This document shows positions 32,751 to 41,627 of a stretch of 64,000 bases of DNA, in pieces (positions within the stretch are counted from its first letter, which is position 1; the number at the start of each line of letters is the position of its first letter). A program made the position numbers and the translations under genes. The notes under the pieces were generated by a model, which worked only from the letters and a program-made list of their open reading frames with translations, ran no database searches and had not been told where the DNA came from. Source of the DNA: Rhodospirillales bacterium. Its GTDB lineage: Bacteria > Pseudomonadota > Alphaproteobacteria > Micavibrionales > Micavibrionaceae. The stretch spans positions 124,001 through 188,000 of the forward strand of contig JACKIV010000003.1 in the NCBI GenBank assembly GCA_020638285.1, given 5' to 3'.

Positions 32751-35700
32751 ATGAAGAAAACAATCGGAACAATGTTCACCCGTTCATGGATCGTGGCCTT
32801 TGAGGCTTTTGCGGTTCTGGCGGGGCTTGCGATTCTGCTCGCCGCAGGACTGTTCTGGCGTCTGTCGAATGGGCCGATCAACATTGCCTTTCTGCGCCCT
32901 TATATCGAAGACGCCTTGTCCGATCCCGCGCGCGGGCTGTCGGTAAAAATTGGACAGGTTGTTCTGGAATGGGACAGGTCTGCAGGTACGCCGATTCTGT
33001 TGGGGCTTGAGGATTTTCGTCTGATTCAGGCCGGAGAACGGACGTTGTTCTCGCTTGATCGGGCGGCAGCAAGTCTGTCCTTGCCGATGCTTGTGTTGGG
33101 GCGGGTGGAGCCGCGGACCGTGGTTTTGGACGGTCCGGCGATTCGTCTCGTCCGGCGTGAGGATTCACTTCAGTTCGGCAGCGATGCGTGGGCGTTTTCC
33201 ATCCCTTTGAGTCTGCTTTCTCCGTCCGTTCCCGTTCCGCCGGAGCAGGATGTTGCCCGGGAAAACGAAGCCGGGGTGTGGCTATGGAATTTAACAGCTT
33301 CGCATGATAACGAGCGCAAGGCCCTTCCCTCCGTTTTGCAAAAGCTTCGCACGATCGAGATTCGTCATGTGAAGTTGATGGTTGAGGATCGCGTCAATGG
33401 TGTTTCGTGGTTTCTGCCCAGAACCGATTTTACCTATACAAACAGGCATGGGCTTTTGTCTCTGGATATCGGACTTGGTTCGTCGGAGGCGTCGAGAGGG
33501 ACGCTGAAGATTGATGTCGCGCGTGGCGATGCGCCCGAGACGATTGACTTGCGCCTCTCCGCCAGACGCATTGATCCGCGTCTGTTTGCCGATCGTTTCG
33601 GGCCTATGGCTGTCTTGCGGGGGCAGGATGTTCTGGTCGATCTGGATGGATCAGCCCGTCTGGGAAAAGATTTGCTTTTGCGGGATTCTCGTCTGGTCGT
33701 ATCCACGGGCGCGGCGGCGCTGGACATTCCGCAACTCTATACGCATCCGCTTCCCATCGAGTCTTTCCGGGTTGAAGCCCTGTACGATTCCGGAGAAAAC
33801 ACGCTAGAGATTCCTTCGGCGGTTTTGCGTGCGGAGGGGGTGGACTTGACGCTCAGCGCCAAAGCGGTGAGGGATGGGGCAATCGTTGATTTTACGGCAA
33901 AGGCAGCTTTGTCTGATCTTTCAACAAAGACCCTTCAGTCCATTTATCCTGATGACGCGCCGGAAGATCATTCGCGCGAGTGGGTTCGCGAGCGTATTTC
34001 CAATGGAGATTTCAGGGATGTGCGTGCGGATATCGGCGCAAAAATCAATATGGAGACAAACGCCATTGATTTCACTCGTCTTGTGGCGTCTTTTGCCTTC
34101 GACGGAGTGTCCGTGAATTATCGGGAGCCGCTCATGCCTGTGGAGAACGCCAAAGGCATCGGAACGCTTGATATTGTCAAGAATGTTCTGGCCTTTGAGG
34201 GAGAAAGCGCCACCATCGGCGACATGAAGGCGCGCAACATCCACGTTATTTTTGACGATGTCATGACGGCGGGCAGGGGGATGGCGGATATTGGCTTCGA
34301 CATTTCCGGGCCTCTGGCAACGGGGCTGCGCTATATAGAGAGCGAGCCGATTGCTTTGGGCGATGATCTGGGGCTGGACCCGGGGACTGTTCGCGGGAAG
34401 GCTGACTTTAATGTCAAAATCTCCTTTCCGGCCATTCGCGATCTTCTGGCCGAACAGGTCAAGGTGAAGGTCAGGGGGACGATGAGCGATCTGTTCCTGC
34501 CCGGCGTTGTCAAGGGGCTGGCCTTAACGGGCGGGCCGTTGACTCTGGAGACGACGGATGGCTCGTTCCGGGTCGCGGGGAGGGGGAGTCTGGCGGATCG
34601 TCCGGTTTCGCTCGACTGGCTGCAATACCTGCAGAGAAAAGGTGCGCCGTTTTCCAGTCAGGTCAAGGCGTCTTTGGACGCGGACAAGGCTTTGCGGGAT
34701 CATTTCGGTGTGGATGTCGATGATTTTATCAGTGGGACCGTGCCTGTTGCGCTGACCTACACAGAGTATGGGGGTGGGCGTTCCCAGGCGCAGGTTCAGG
34801 CTGATCTGGGGCCTGTGCGGGCGATGATCGCGCCTTTTGCCTATGACAAAATGCCCGGCGGAGCGGGGCGCGTCACGCTTCGGGCCACGCTGGAAAAGGG
34901 GGACTTGAAGGAAATTCAGGATTTTGAGGTTGAGGCCCCCGATTTGAAGATTTCCGGTGGAAGACTTGCTTTTGAAGCGTCAAGTTTGCGCCGGGCTGAC
35001 TTCAAATCTTTCCGGGTCGGGGAAACGGATATTGCGCTGGAAGTTGTCAGATCCGGGCCGGATTCTCCCTTGAAAATCACGATGACGGGTCCGTTCCTTG
35101 ACGCTCGTCCATTTTTGAATCCTCAGGGAAATAAAGGGGGTGATGGGGCGTCTTATGAGGGTCCGGCGATTTCGGCCTCGGTCAATGCGGCGCGTCTTCG
35201 AACAAAAGACGCGCGCGTTATCGAATCGGCCCGGGTGGCGCTGGACATGGATCGGGGCGGAGATCTGACCCGGATCGACGCACGCGCGCGAATCGGGGCG
35301 GGGGATTTCTTTATGCGTCTTGCGCCGGATGCGGGAGGGATTCCGTTCCTGCGGATCGAGGCACAGGATGCGGGATCGACTTTGCGAGCATTCAATGTTT
35401 ATGAGAATGTTCTGGGCGGAAAGCTTCTGGCCATTGGAAAGCCCTCGGGCAAGGGCCGCAATAAAGATATCGCCGGGACTGTGACGATTGAGAATTTCAA
35501 GGTTGTGAACGCGCCTGTTCTGGCGCAACTGGTGAGTGCTTTGAGTCTGCCCGGTTTGCTCCAGCTTCTGGGAAATGACGGCCTTGGTTTCTCGAAGGCG
35601 CAGGCGCAGTTTGAATGGAAGATCCGGGATACGGGGACCTCTTATGTCTTTCGAGAGGGGCGGACATCGGGGAACTCTCTGGGGCTCACCTTTGACGGAG

Positions 35701-36029
35701 TTGTAGACAAAACCGCCAATACGCTTGATATTTCCGGAACCATCGTGCCGGTGTCGGAAGTCAATTCCCTGCTTAGTGGTATTCCTCTCATCGGCGATAT
35801 TTTAACGGGCGGATCGGACGGAGGAATTCTGGCCGCGACCTATTCAGTCAAAGGTAATGCTGACGCACCAAAGGTTATGGTCAATCCTCTGGCGGCTCTT
35901 GCACCCGGGATTTTACGCCGCATTTTCTTTGAAGGCGAAAAGCCGAGCGAGAAAAGCGAACGCAAGGACAAGGCTGATTCTGTTCGGGTTCCGCGCTCTG
36001 CGCCGCCTCGTTCCCGAACGAACAGATAA
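32751..36029 (+). CDS. YhdP/AsmA-like envelope lipid-transport protein
   Basis: A 1092-residue protein of the AsmA-like group (DUF3971 plus AsmA_2 regions). One N-terminal membrane helix (about 13-38, FEAFAVLAGLAILLAAGLFW) anchors a very long periplasmic part predicted to be repeated beta strands. The C-terminus has the family's VDKTANTLDISGTIVPVSEVNSLL-type stretch followed by GIPLIGDILTGG and YSVKGNADAPKVMVNPLAALAPG, which closely resemble YhdP. In E. coli, YhdP, TamB and YdbH together move phospholipids to the outer membrane. The tail after residue 1060 is basic and disordered. ATG 32751 is chosen over an in-frame GTG at 32742. Confidence 0.88.
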   Translation: MKKTIGTMFTRSWIVAFEAFAVLAGLAILLAAGLFWRLSNGPINIAFLRPYIEDALSDPARGLSVKIGQVVLEWDRSAGTPILLGLEDFRLIQAGERTLFSLDRAAASLSLPMLVLGRVEPRTVVLDGPAIRLVRREDSLQFGSDAWAFSIPLSLLSPSVPVPPEQDVARENEAGVWLWNLTASHDNERKALPSVLQKLRTIEIRHVKLMVEDRVNGVSWFLPRTDFTYTNRHGLLSLDIGLGSSEASRGTLKIDVARGDAPETIDLRLSARRIDPRLFADRFGPMAVLRGQDVLVDLDGSARLGKDLLLRDSRLVVSTGAAALDIPQLYTHPLPIESFRVEALYDSGENTLEIPSAVLRAEGVDLTLSAKAVRDGAIVDFTAKAALSDLSTKTLQSIYPDDAPEDHSREWVRERISNGDFRDVRADIGAKINMETNAIDFTRLVASFAFDGVSVNYREPLMPVENAKGIGTLDIVKNVLAFEGESATIGDMKARNIHVIFDDVMTAGRGMADIGFDISGPLATGLRYIESEPIALGDDLGLDPGTVRGKADFNVKISFPAIRDLLAEQVKVKVRGTMSDLFLPGVVKGLALTGGPLTLETTDGSFRVAGRGSLADRPVSLDWLQYLQRKGAPFSSQVKASLDADKALRDHFGVDVDDFISGTVPVALTYTEYGGGRSQAQVQADLGPVRAMIAPFAYDKMPGGAGRVTLRATLEKGDLKEIQDFEVEAPDLKISGGRLAFEASSLRRADFKSFRVGETDIALEVVRSGPDSPLKITMTGPFLDARPFLNPQGNKGGDGASYEGPAISASVNAARLRTKDARVIESARVALDMDRGGDLTRIDARARIGAGDFFMRLAPDAGGIPFLRIEAQDAGSTLRAFNVYENVLGGKLLAIGKPSGKGRNKDIAGTVTIENFKVVNAPVLAQLVSALSLPGLLQLLGNDGLGFSKAQAQFEWKIRDTGTSYVFREGRTSGNSLGLTFDGVVDKTANTLDISGTIVPVSEVNSLLSGIPLIGDILTGGSDGGILAATYSVKGNADAPKVMVNPLAALAPGILRRIFFEGEKPSEKSERKDKADSVRVPRSAPPRSRTNR

Positions 36030-36097
36030 GGTCATAGGGGGGAAGGACTTAATGGGCTTTGAGGACTGTCCGTCTTTCTGTTATATCTTCTTCCGCC

Positions 36098-37126
36098 ATG
36101 ACTCGCCGCAAAAAACAAACGGGCCGCAGGGGCGGTGTTCTGACCTTCATTCTGATGGGGGGCGCTTTTGTATTTATCCTTGATTCTCTTTTTGCGCCGC
36201 GTATGCCGGATCAACGGGCCTCTGTTCGCTCTGCGGTTTCCCGTATAGCGCCACCAACCCTTCCGGACAAAATGCCGGTTTCACCCGTTGAAACAGCGAC
36301 ACTGGCTCCCGGCGCAGGAACGTCCCCTCCGGGAGACTTCAGGTCTGAGCCCTCTCTTCCCGCGTGGAAAAAATACGCGGTTTCTGTCGATGTTCCGTCC
36401 GGCATTCCAAAAATCGCGATCATTATTGATGATGTCGGCGTAGACCGGAAACGTTCGATTGAGGCTATTGCCTTGCCTGAACCCATAACCCTGGCTTTCT
36501 TGCCCTATGCGCACCGGGTGGATTCTCTGGCAAAGCTGGCAAGGGAATCGGGGCACGAAATTTTGGTCCATATGCCGATGGAGCCGATGGATGGCGATCT
36601 GGATCCCGGGCAAGGCGTTTTGACCGGGACGATGGACGCGCGGACTTTTGCAGGGACATTGGCGCAGAATCTCGCGGCGATTGAGGGCTATGTCGGGATT
36701 AATAATCATATGGGGAGTCGTCTGACAGTGGACCCCGCCGCCATGGATCGTTTGATGGTGGCTTTGAAGGCGCGAGGACTGGCCTTTATCGATTCCCGGA
36801 CAACGGCGCAGAGTGTTGCGGCGCAGTCGGCGCGGGTGCATGGTCTGCCCTATGCGGAGCGCAGCGTGTTTCTGGATCATGTTCCGGGGATCGGGAATGT
36901 TCGGGAGAGTCTTAAGGCTCTGGAAAAAACGGCGCGGGAGAAAGGTTCCGCTATTGCCATCGGTCATCCCAAAGACGATACCCTCGCTGCGTTGCGTGAG
37001 TGGATTCCGGACCTTGCGGAGAAAGGTTTTGTGCTTGTGCCCGTCACGGCGGTTCTTCATGCGCCGGAAACCAGAGGCCTTCAGGCCGCAGGACTGAGGC
37101 CGCCCGTTAAGGCATCGGAGCGCTGA
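36098..37126 (+). CDS. divergent polysaccharide deacetylase family protein
   Basis: 342 residues with an N-terminal membrane anchor (about 14-31, GVLTFILMGGAFVFIL), a Pro-rich linker, and a C-terminal domain from about residue 105 of the divergent polysaccharide deacetylase family (KIAIIIDDVGVDRKRS, ILVHMPMEPM, GYVGINNHMGSRLT, FIDSRTT, AIGHPKDDTLAALREW). The conserved His/Asp residues of the NodB-like barrel are present in IIDDVG and NNHMGS. It is usually found near septal or murein-hydrolase genes and its substrate is not known. The product would be periplasmic and tethered. ATG 36098 avoids a 13-residue upstream extension with no conservation. Confidence 0.88.
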   Translation: MTRRKKQTGRRGGVLTFILMGGAFVFILDSLFAPRMPDQRASVRSAVSRIAPPTLPDKMPVSPVETATLAPGAGTSPPGDFRSEPSLPAWKKYAVSVDVPSGIPKIAIIIDDVGVDRKRSIEAIALPEPITLAFLPYAHRVDSLAKLARESGHEILVHMPMEPMDGDLDPGQGVLTGTMDARTFAGTLAQNLAAIEGYVGINNHMGSRLTVDPAAMDRLMVALKARGLAFIDSRTTAQSVAAQSARVHGLPYAERSVFLDHVPGIGNVRESLKALEKTAREKGSAIAIGHPKDDTLAALREWIPDLAEKGFVLVPVTAVLHAPETRGLQAAGLRPPVKASER

Positions 37127-37130
37127 TGCC

Positions 37131-38174
37131 ATGGATATTCTCAAGGATCTGTCGCTCTTTTCATTTGAATGGGGGTTTTCTTTTTCTCCGGACCCTTATC
37201 CTTTCCTGATCGCCTTGTGTGCGTTTGTTCTTTCTCTGGTGGTGGGGTTTGTTCTGGGGCCGATTTTGTCTTCACCGATGCCGGTATGGTGGCGTGTGGT
37301 GGACGGTCTGTTTGGCTGGGTCGGGCGCAGACTGGATCGCCCTTCGCGCCCGGCATCGGATCTGGCTCTGAGAGGCTTTGGTCTTTCGTTCGTCGTCGCT
37401 CTGGCGGCCTATGTGGCGGGGGGTTATGTTGAGCGTCTGGGCGCGCGGATGGGGGCGCACATTGATACCAGCGTCGTTTTTTTATCTCTCCTCCTGTCCA
37501 GCGGCAGCGTTTTTTATGTCATTCATCGTGCCCGGAAAGGCTTGGGCAACAAGGGGAAAGAAGCTCGTATTCTGTCTCTGTCCGCTTTGTCCCGCGCTGC
37601 GCAGACGGATTTTTCACGTGCAGATGATTTCGCCGTAACCCGTGCGGCTGTTCTGGTCGGTGTTTTGGTGTTTGCGCGCGGGCTTGTTGCGCCGCTGTTC
37701 TGGTTTTTGATTGGCGGTTTGCCTCTGGCTTGTGCAACGTCGGCCTTGAGCGCGCTGTCCTGGCGCTTTGGCGGGCCGGGACGGACGGGAGCGTTTTCTG
37801 TCATGCCGGTCTGGCTGGATCGGATTTTCGGGTTTCTGCCCGGGATTTTTTCGGCGGTGATTTTGATTCTGGCGGCGTTTCTCACACCAACAGCGGGGGG
37901 CGTACGCGCCATCAAGGGGCTCTTTTCCTCTGGGGGGCGGGCCACATTTGCGCAGGGCGGAATGCCTCTGGATGTCATTGCGTGGGCTTTGAATGTTTCT
38001 GTCGGCGGACCATTTCGGGGTGAGGCGGGACTCTCATGCTCTGCGCCATGGGTTGGACCAAAAGGGGCAAGCGCCCGGCTGGATCCCGGCCATATCCGCC
38101 GGATTTTATACCTTCTGGGCGTTGCACATGTGATTCTTTTTGGCACGCTCATGGGGACGGGATATGGATTTTGA
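37131..38174 (+). CDS. CobD/CbiB-related multi-pass membrane protein
   Basis: 347 residues with about five to six membrane segments. The order of motifs recalls CobD/CbiB, which makes adenosylcobinamide phosphate: an N-terminal helix, RLDRPSRPASDLALRGF, the VAPLFWFLIGGLPLACATSAL stretch (CobD has a very similar VAPLFW-x-GLPGA region), a WLDRIFGFLPG strand where CobD has LDD-x-NWIPA, and a late GPFRGEAGLS block. The charged residues in ESLAEN and RDD motifs of true CobD are not seen here (ARGL, VWLDR), so it may have lost or changed activity. It follows the deacetylase by 4 bases. No cobalamin genes are adjacent. Confidence 0.55.
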   Translation: MDILKDLSLFSFEWGFSFSPDPYPFLIALCAFVLSLVVGFVLGPILSSPMPVWWRVVDGLFGWVGRRLDRPSRPASDLALRGFGLSFVVALAAYVAGGYVERLGARMGAHIDTSVVFLSLLLSSGSVFYVIHRARKGLGNKGKEARILSLSALSRAAQTDFSRADDFAVTRAAVLVGVLVFARGLVAPLFWFLIGGLPLACATSALSALSWRFGGPGRTGAFSVMPVWLDRIFGFLPGIFSAVILILAAFLTPTAGGVRAIKGLFSSGGRATFAQGGMPLDVIAWALNVSVGGPFRGEAGLSCSAPWVGPKGASARLDPGHIRRILYLLGVAHVILFGTLMGTGYGF

Positions 38175-38240
38175 GCTTGCATCATAAGGCTTGATTTGGT
38201 GGCGGCTCCTTGGTATTTTCCAGAATTTTTCGGGGGGCGC

Positions 38241-39218
38241 ATGGGAGCAAAAAAAGACCAAAAACAGGCATTGAGGGCGGCCTTCAAGGCCGCTTCGCCT
38301 TCGTCGGTTTTCGATTTTCAGGCGATGAAAGAGGGGATTGTTAATATCTTTCCGCCCTATCATGAGTCCGAACGGATTTTTTCGACTCGGAGTGAGAACG
38401 ATCTGAAAGAGATTGATCGTTATGTCCTGTCCTGTAACACGGAATTCGTAACAAAAAACCACCCGGATTTTGCGCCCTGCATTCCAGATGGGCTTGATTT
38501 TCTTTCCTTTTCACCGCCGCGCGAGCTTACTCCGCCGCGTTTGAGGGTGTATTATGATACCCTCGACGGAGCGTTGCGCAGACTTGGCGTCGAGGTTCGG
38601 CAGGAAGAAAAAAACGGAAAAATATGTCAAACTGTCAAGGTTGGTCATGGTGGCACCGCCGAAGACGCAACTCTGGAGCGTCTGGAGCAAAAATCGGTTC
38701 TCAAGAAATGGGGATTCAATCCTCTGGCTATCGGAATGGAGAATACGCGCGACACGGTGCTGAGAAATCTGCACGCCGAGCCGCGTCCCGTTCTGTATAT
38801 GGTGTCCCAGAGAATCCGCATTGCCTACCATCCGTCCGGAAATCCGGACCATCTGATTGAACTGGCGCTGGAACCTGTCCATTACGGGCGGACGTTTACG
38901 GATGTTTTCTGGCATACGTATAAGCTGGAGCTTGAAATCAAGAAGGGTCCGGAAGATATGCTCTCCCGTCAGGCGCTTCTGGACGCGGAACAGGCCCGAC
39001 TCGTTCAACATTTTCCCGGGGTCTTGACGCCTGTCTATGAGTCCAGCGCAACGCCGGGAATGGATGCTTTGGGAAAGGTATCGGGGGACCCATCTGTTCG
39101 TGCGGCCTTTGATGGCCTTGATACGCGGCCAGATTGGGTATTTCCCGAGATCGGGAAACGCCGCGCTCTGGATGAAAATCAACCCACTGTACCCTTCAGG
39201 GAAAAACCTGCCTTGTAA
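38241..39218 (+). CDS. CYTH-like domain protein
   Basis: 325 residues from ATG 38241, which follows GGGGGCGC. Residues about 100-260 resemble the CYTH (triphosphate tunnel) fold: RLRVYYDTLDGALRRLGVEV, a basic strand GKICQTVKVGHGG, IELALEPVHYG, and near the end YKLELEIKKGPEDMLSRQALL (CYTH proteins typically have ELELK-x-G here). The N-terminal ExExK metal motif is not obvious, so catalysis of triphosphate hydrolysis is doubtful. Codons at 38196-38199 could extend it by 15 residues. Cytoplasmic; the physiological role is unknown. Confidence 0.6.
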   Translation: MGAKKDQKQALRAAFKAASPSSVFDFQAMKEGIVNIFPPYHESERIFSTRSENDLKEIDRYVLSCNTEFVTKNHPDFAPCIPDGLDFLSFSPPRELTPPRLRVYYDTLDGALRRLGVEVRQEEKNGKICQTVKVGHGGTAEDATLERLEQKSVLKKWGFNPLAIGMENTRDTVLRNLHAEPRPVLYMVSQRIRIAYHPSGNPDHLIELALEPVHYGRTFTDVFWHTYKLELEIKKGPEDMLSRQALLDAEQARLVQHFPGVLTPVYESSATPGMDALGKVSGDPSVRAAFDGLDTRPDWVFPEIGKRRALDENQPTVPFREKPAL

Positions 39219-39239
39219 GTCCTTGCGCAGGGGCTCTTA

Positions 39240-39689
39240 TCATGCCAGGCGGATGAGGTTGCACGTTTTTCTTCGGCTTTCTTCGGTCCGGATCGGGATG
39301 TTTTCGACGTCGAAAACGGGCGGGGTTTTTGAGCCATCAAGGTACTGGGCAGAGGTGATGTCATGCTCTTCCCACATCGGGATGATGTGCAGATGAACAT
39401 GGGGGACTCCAAACCCCGCGACAACATATCCGACACGTGGCGGGTTGAGAACCGACCGGATTTTTCGGGCAATTCTTTGTCCTGTCTCCAGAATATGAGC
39501 GGACAGGTTTTGGTCCAGATCCATAAAATGATCTACGTGGTCTTTGGGAATAACCATGGTATGTCCTTCCCGGACTTGACGGAGATCAAGAAAGGCCATG
39601 CAAAGCTCGTCTTCGTGGACAATAAAGGCTTCGGCTTTCCTGCGGACAATGTGGCAGAAAATACATCCGGATGGATCCGCGCTCATCAT
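39240..39689 (-). CDS. HIT-family nucleotide hydrolase
   Basis: 149 residues with the histidine-triad motif VPHVHLHIIPMW near residue 95 and the N-terminal zinc-site half CIFCHIVRR. HIT enzymes hydrolyse nucleoside 5'-phosphoramidates or related aminoacyl-adenylates. The Cys pair at the start (C9, C12) is typical of the Hint/Fhit-like bacterial branch. It begins 4 bases after dgt on the same strand, so the two are co-transcribed. Two adjacent ATGs (39689, 39686) can start it. Confidence 0.93.
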   Translation of the reverse strand: MMSADPSGCIFCHIVRRKAEAFIVHEDELCMAFLDLRQVREGHTMVIPKDHVDHFMDLDQNLSAHILETGQRIARKIRSVLNPPRVGYVVAGFGVPHVHLHIIPMWEEHDITSAQYLDGSKTPPVFDVENIPIRTEESRRKTCNLIRLA

Positions 39690-39693
39690 AAAA

Positions 39694-40992
39694 CTACCTC
39701 AACTCCTTGTAAATATTAAATAGTTTCTCATGTTCGCGCAGGGCATAGCGGTCGGTCATGCCTGCGATATAGTCGGCAATGACCCGGGCGCGGGCGGAGT
39801 CGTCGGCCAGTCCGTCGGCCCCAGCAACATGAGCTTGCCATTCTGTCGGCAAAAGATGGTGGTTGGTCATAAAGGCATTGAACATTTCTGTAATAACCCG
39901 CTCGACCTTGAGCCACATGCGGTTGACGGTATAGTGGCGGTACATGCGCTCAAACAGAAAGTCCCGCATCTCGTCCACGCGGTCGCGCATGGGGTCGGAA
40001 AACGCCACCGTGACTCGTCCGGCCTGCCGGATGTCGTCGGGGCTTTGGGGGGATATTTCGGAAATTCGGCGATTCGTTTCGCTCAGAACGTCTTCGACCA
40101 TGGCGCCCATCATTTCCCGGATCAGCTCCTGAGTCGTATAATGAGCATCCATATCCGGCCACAAGTCGCGGATTGTTTCCAGAATATCATTAGCCAGCGG
40201 TACATCTGAAAAATCATCCAGCGTGAACAGCCCGGCCCGCAGGCCGTCTTCCACGTCATGGGCGTTATAGGCGATGTCGTCGGACAGTCCCGCGATCTGC
40301 GCCTCAACCGATGGCCACAGGTCAAGCTGGAAATCTGTTACGGCTTGAATCTGGGCCAGCGTAAATGGGATGTCCCCCACAACAGGCCCCCCATGCTTGG
40401 CCAGTCCTTCCAGCGTTTCCCAACTCAAATTCAATCCGTTCCAGCGGGGATAACGTCGCTCCAGAACGGTCAGGACCCGCAAAGACTGGTCATTATGGGA
40501 GAATCCGCCGTAAGGGTCCATACAGCGGGCCAGATATTCCTCGCCGATATGGGCAAACGGGGTATGGCCCAGATCGTGGGCCAGCGCGATGCTTTCGGTC
40601 AGGTCTTCGTTGACGCTCAAGGCCCGCGCCAGCGTGCGGGCCACTTGCGCGACCTCCAGCGTATGGGTCAGGCGCGTGCGGTAATGGTCGCCTTCATCAT
40701 TGACGAAAACCTGCGTTTTGTGGCGCAGGCGGCGAAAGGCCGTGGCGTGGATGATCCGGTCCCGGTCGCGCTGGAACGCCGTGCGATAGCGGCTCTCGGG
40801 TTCGTCGTGCAGGCGGCCTGCGCTGCGCTCCGGGCGGCAGGCATAAGGCGCAAGGGGCAGGGCGCAGTAGTTATAATCTGTCTCCGCCGAGGTGCCGCGC
40901 CGCTGCCCGGCCTCGGGAATGTCGATATCATCATCGCTCAAGGGCGGCGGGATGCGTGCGCCTTCGGATGGGGCGGGTTTATAGAATTTCAT
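39694..40992 (-). CDS. dgt: deoxyguanosinetriphosphate triphosphohydrolase-like protein
   Basis: HD-superfamily dNTP hydrolase, cleaving dGTP (or other dNTPs) to nucleoside and tripolyphosphate. 432 residues. The HD metal ligands are visible: H in RLTHTLEVAQVART, HD in ALAHDLGHTPFAHIGEEYL, and D in AGLSDDIAYNAHDVEDGL. The N-terminal 55 residues are a Pro/Ala-rich lead, then SRYRTAFQRDRDRIIHATAFRRLRHKTQVF, conserved in this group. The length places it with the shorter alphaproteobacterial Dgt-like proteins rather than E. coli Dgt (505). Divergent from erpA, a standard alphaproteobacterial neighbour pair. Confidence 0.95.
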   Translation of the reverse strand: MKFYKPAPSEGARIPPPLSDDDIDIPEAGQRRGTSAETDYNYCALPLAPYACRPERSAGRLHDEPESRYRTAFQRDRDRIIHATAFRRLRHKTQVFVNDEGDHYRTRLTHTLEVAQVARTLARALSVNEDLTESIALAHDLGHTPFAHIGEEYLARCMDPYGGFSHNDQSLRVLTVLERRYPRWNGLNLSWETLEGLAKHGGPVVGDIPFTLAQIQAVTDFQLDLWPSVEAQIAGLSDDIAYNAHDVEDGLRAGLFTLDDFSDVPLANDILETIRDLWPDMDAHYTTQELIREMMGAMVEDVLSETNRRISEISPQSPDDIRQAGRVTVAFSDPMRDRVDEMRDFLFERMYRHYTVNRMWLKVERVITEMFNAFMTNHHLLPTEWQAHVAGADGLADDSARARVIADYIAGMTDRYALREHEKLFNIYKELR

Positions 40993-41012
40993 AAGGCTTC
41001 CCGGGGCAGATA

Positions 41013-41041
41013 TTGAAGTTTTAATCTTCCTCGCATACTAT
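41013..41041 (+). promoter_or_regulatory. candidate sigma-70 promoter of erpA
   Basis: TTGAAG at 41013-41018, a 17-base spacer and TACTAT at 41036-41041, 46 bases before the erpA ATG, inside the dgt-erpA gap. Confidence 0.5.
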
Positions 41042-41086
41042 ATAGAGATTCCCTTCGGACCGGAAAGAGAAATCGGTAAAGCGCCC

Positions 41087-41422
41087 ATGATCGAAACGAT
41101 CAATAAGATTTATGTGGATAAAACAGTTCAGGATCGGCTGGCGGCGCTGCGTGCGGAGCGGGGCGTGCCGGGGCTGGTTTTGCGGATCGTTGTCGACGGG
41201 GGTGGGTGTTCGGGGTTTCAGTACGCTATGACTTTGACTGATGCGCCGGAGCCGGAAGATCAGGTATTTGGTGGGTGTGTGGCGAGCGATTCCATGTCTT
41301 TGGATTTTCTGAAAGGGGCCTCGGTTTTCTTCGAGGAAACCCTCGCCGGAAGCGCGTTCAAGATCGAAAATCCAAATGCGAGTTCCGGCTGCGGATGCGG
41401 CGTATCTTTTTCTGTAAAATGA
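41087..41422 (+). CDS. erpA: iron-sulfur cluster insertion protein (ErpA/IscA type)
   Basis: A-type carrier that passes Fe-S clusters to apoproteins. 111 residues with the three required Cys: VDGGGCSGFQY and the C-terminal SSGCGCGVSF. The FLKGASVFFEETLAGSAFKIENPNA stretch is typical. Sequence alone cannot separate ErpA from IscA/SufA; the divergent dgt neighbour, and the lack of isc or suf genes nearby, favour ErpA. The 205-base gap to the next gene shows no clear terminator. Confidence 0.92.
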   Translation: MIETINKIYVDKTVQDRLAALRAERGVPGLVLRIVVDGGGCSGFQYAMTLTDAPEPEDQVFGGCVASDSMSLDFLKGASVFFEETLAGSAFKIENPNASSGCGCGVSFSVK

Positions 41423-41627
41423 AAATTTCCCTTTTGAAACAACGATTCCTGGAGGAAAAGCGCCTTGATTATGGCGGAATTGTGACGAAAATCTGGTTAA
41501 TTTTTGTAAATCCTTTGTGCTTTTCTTGTTTTTCTGTTAAGGTTTGATAGCCTTGGCGTTTGCGGCGGTGTCGTCGCGCTTGATGTCCGGGGCTTGGGTT
41601 TAACTGGAAAGATCGAGGTATATCAGG

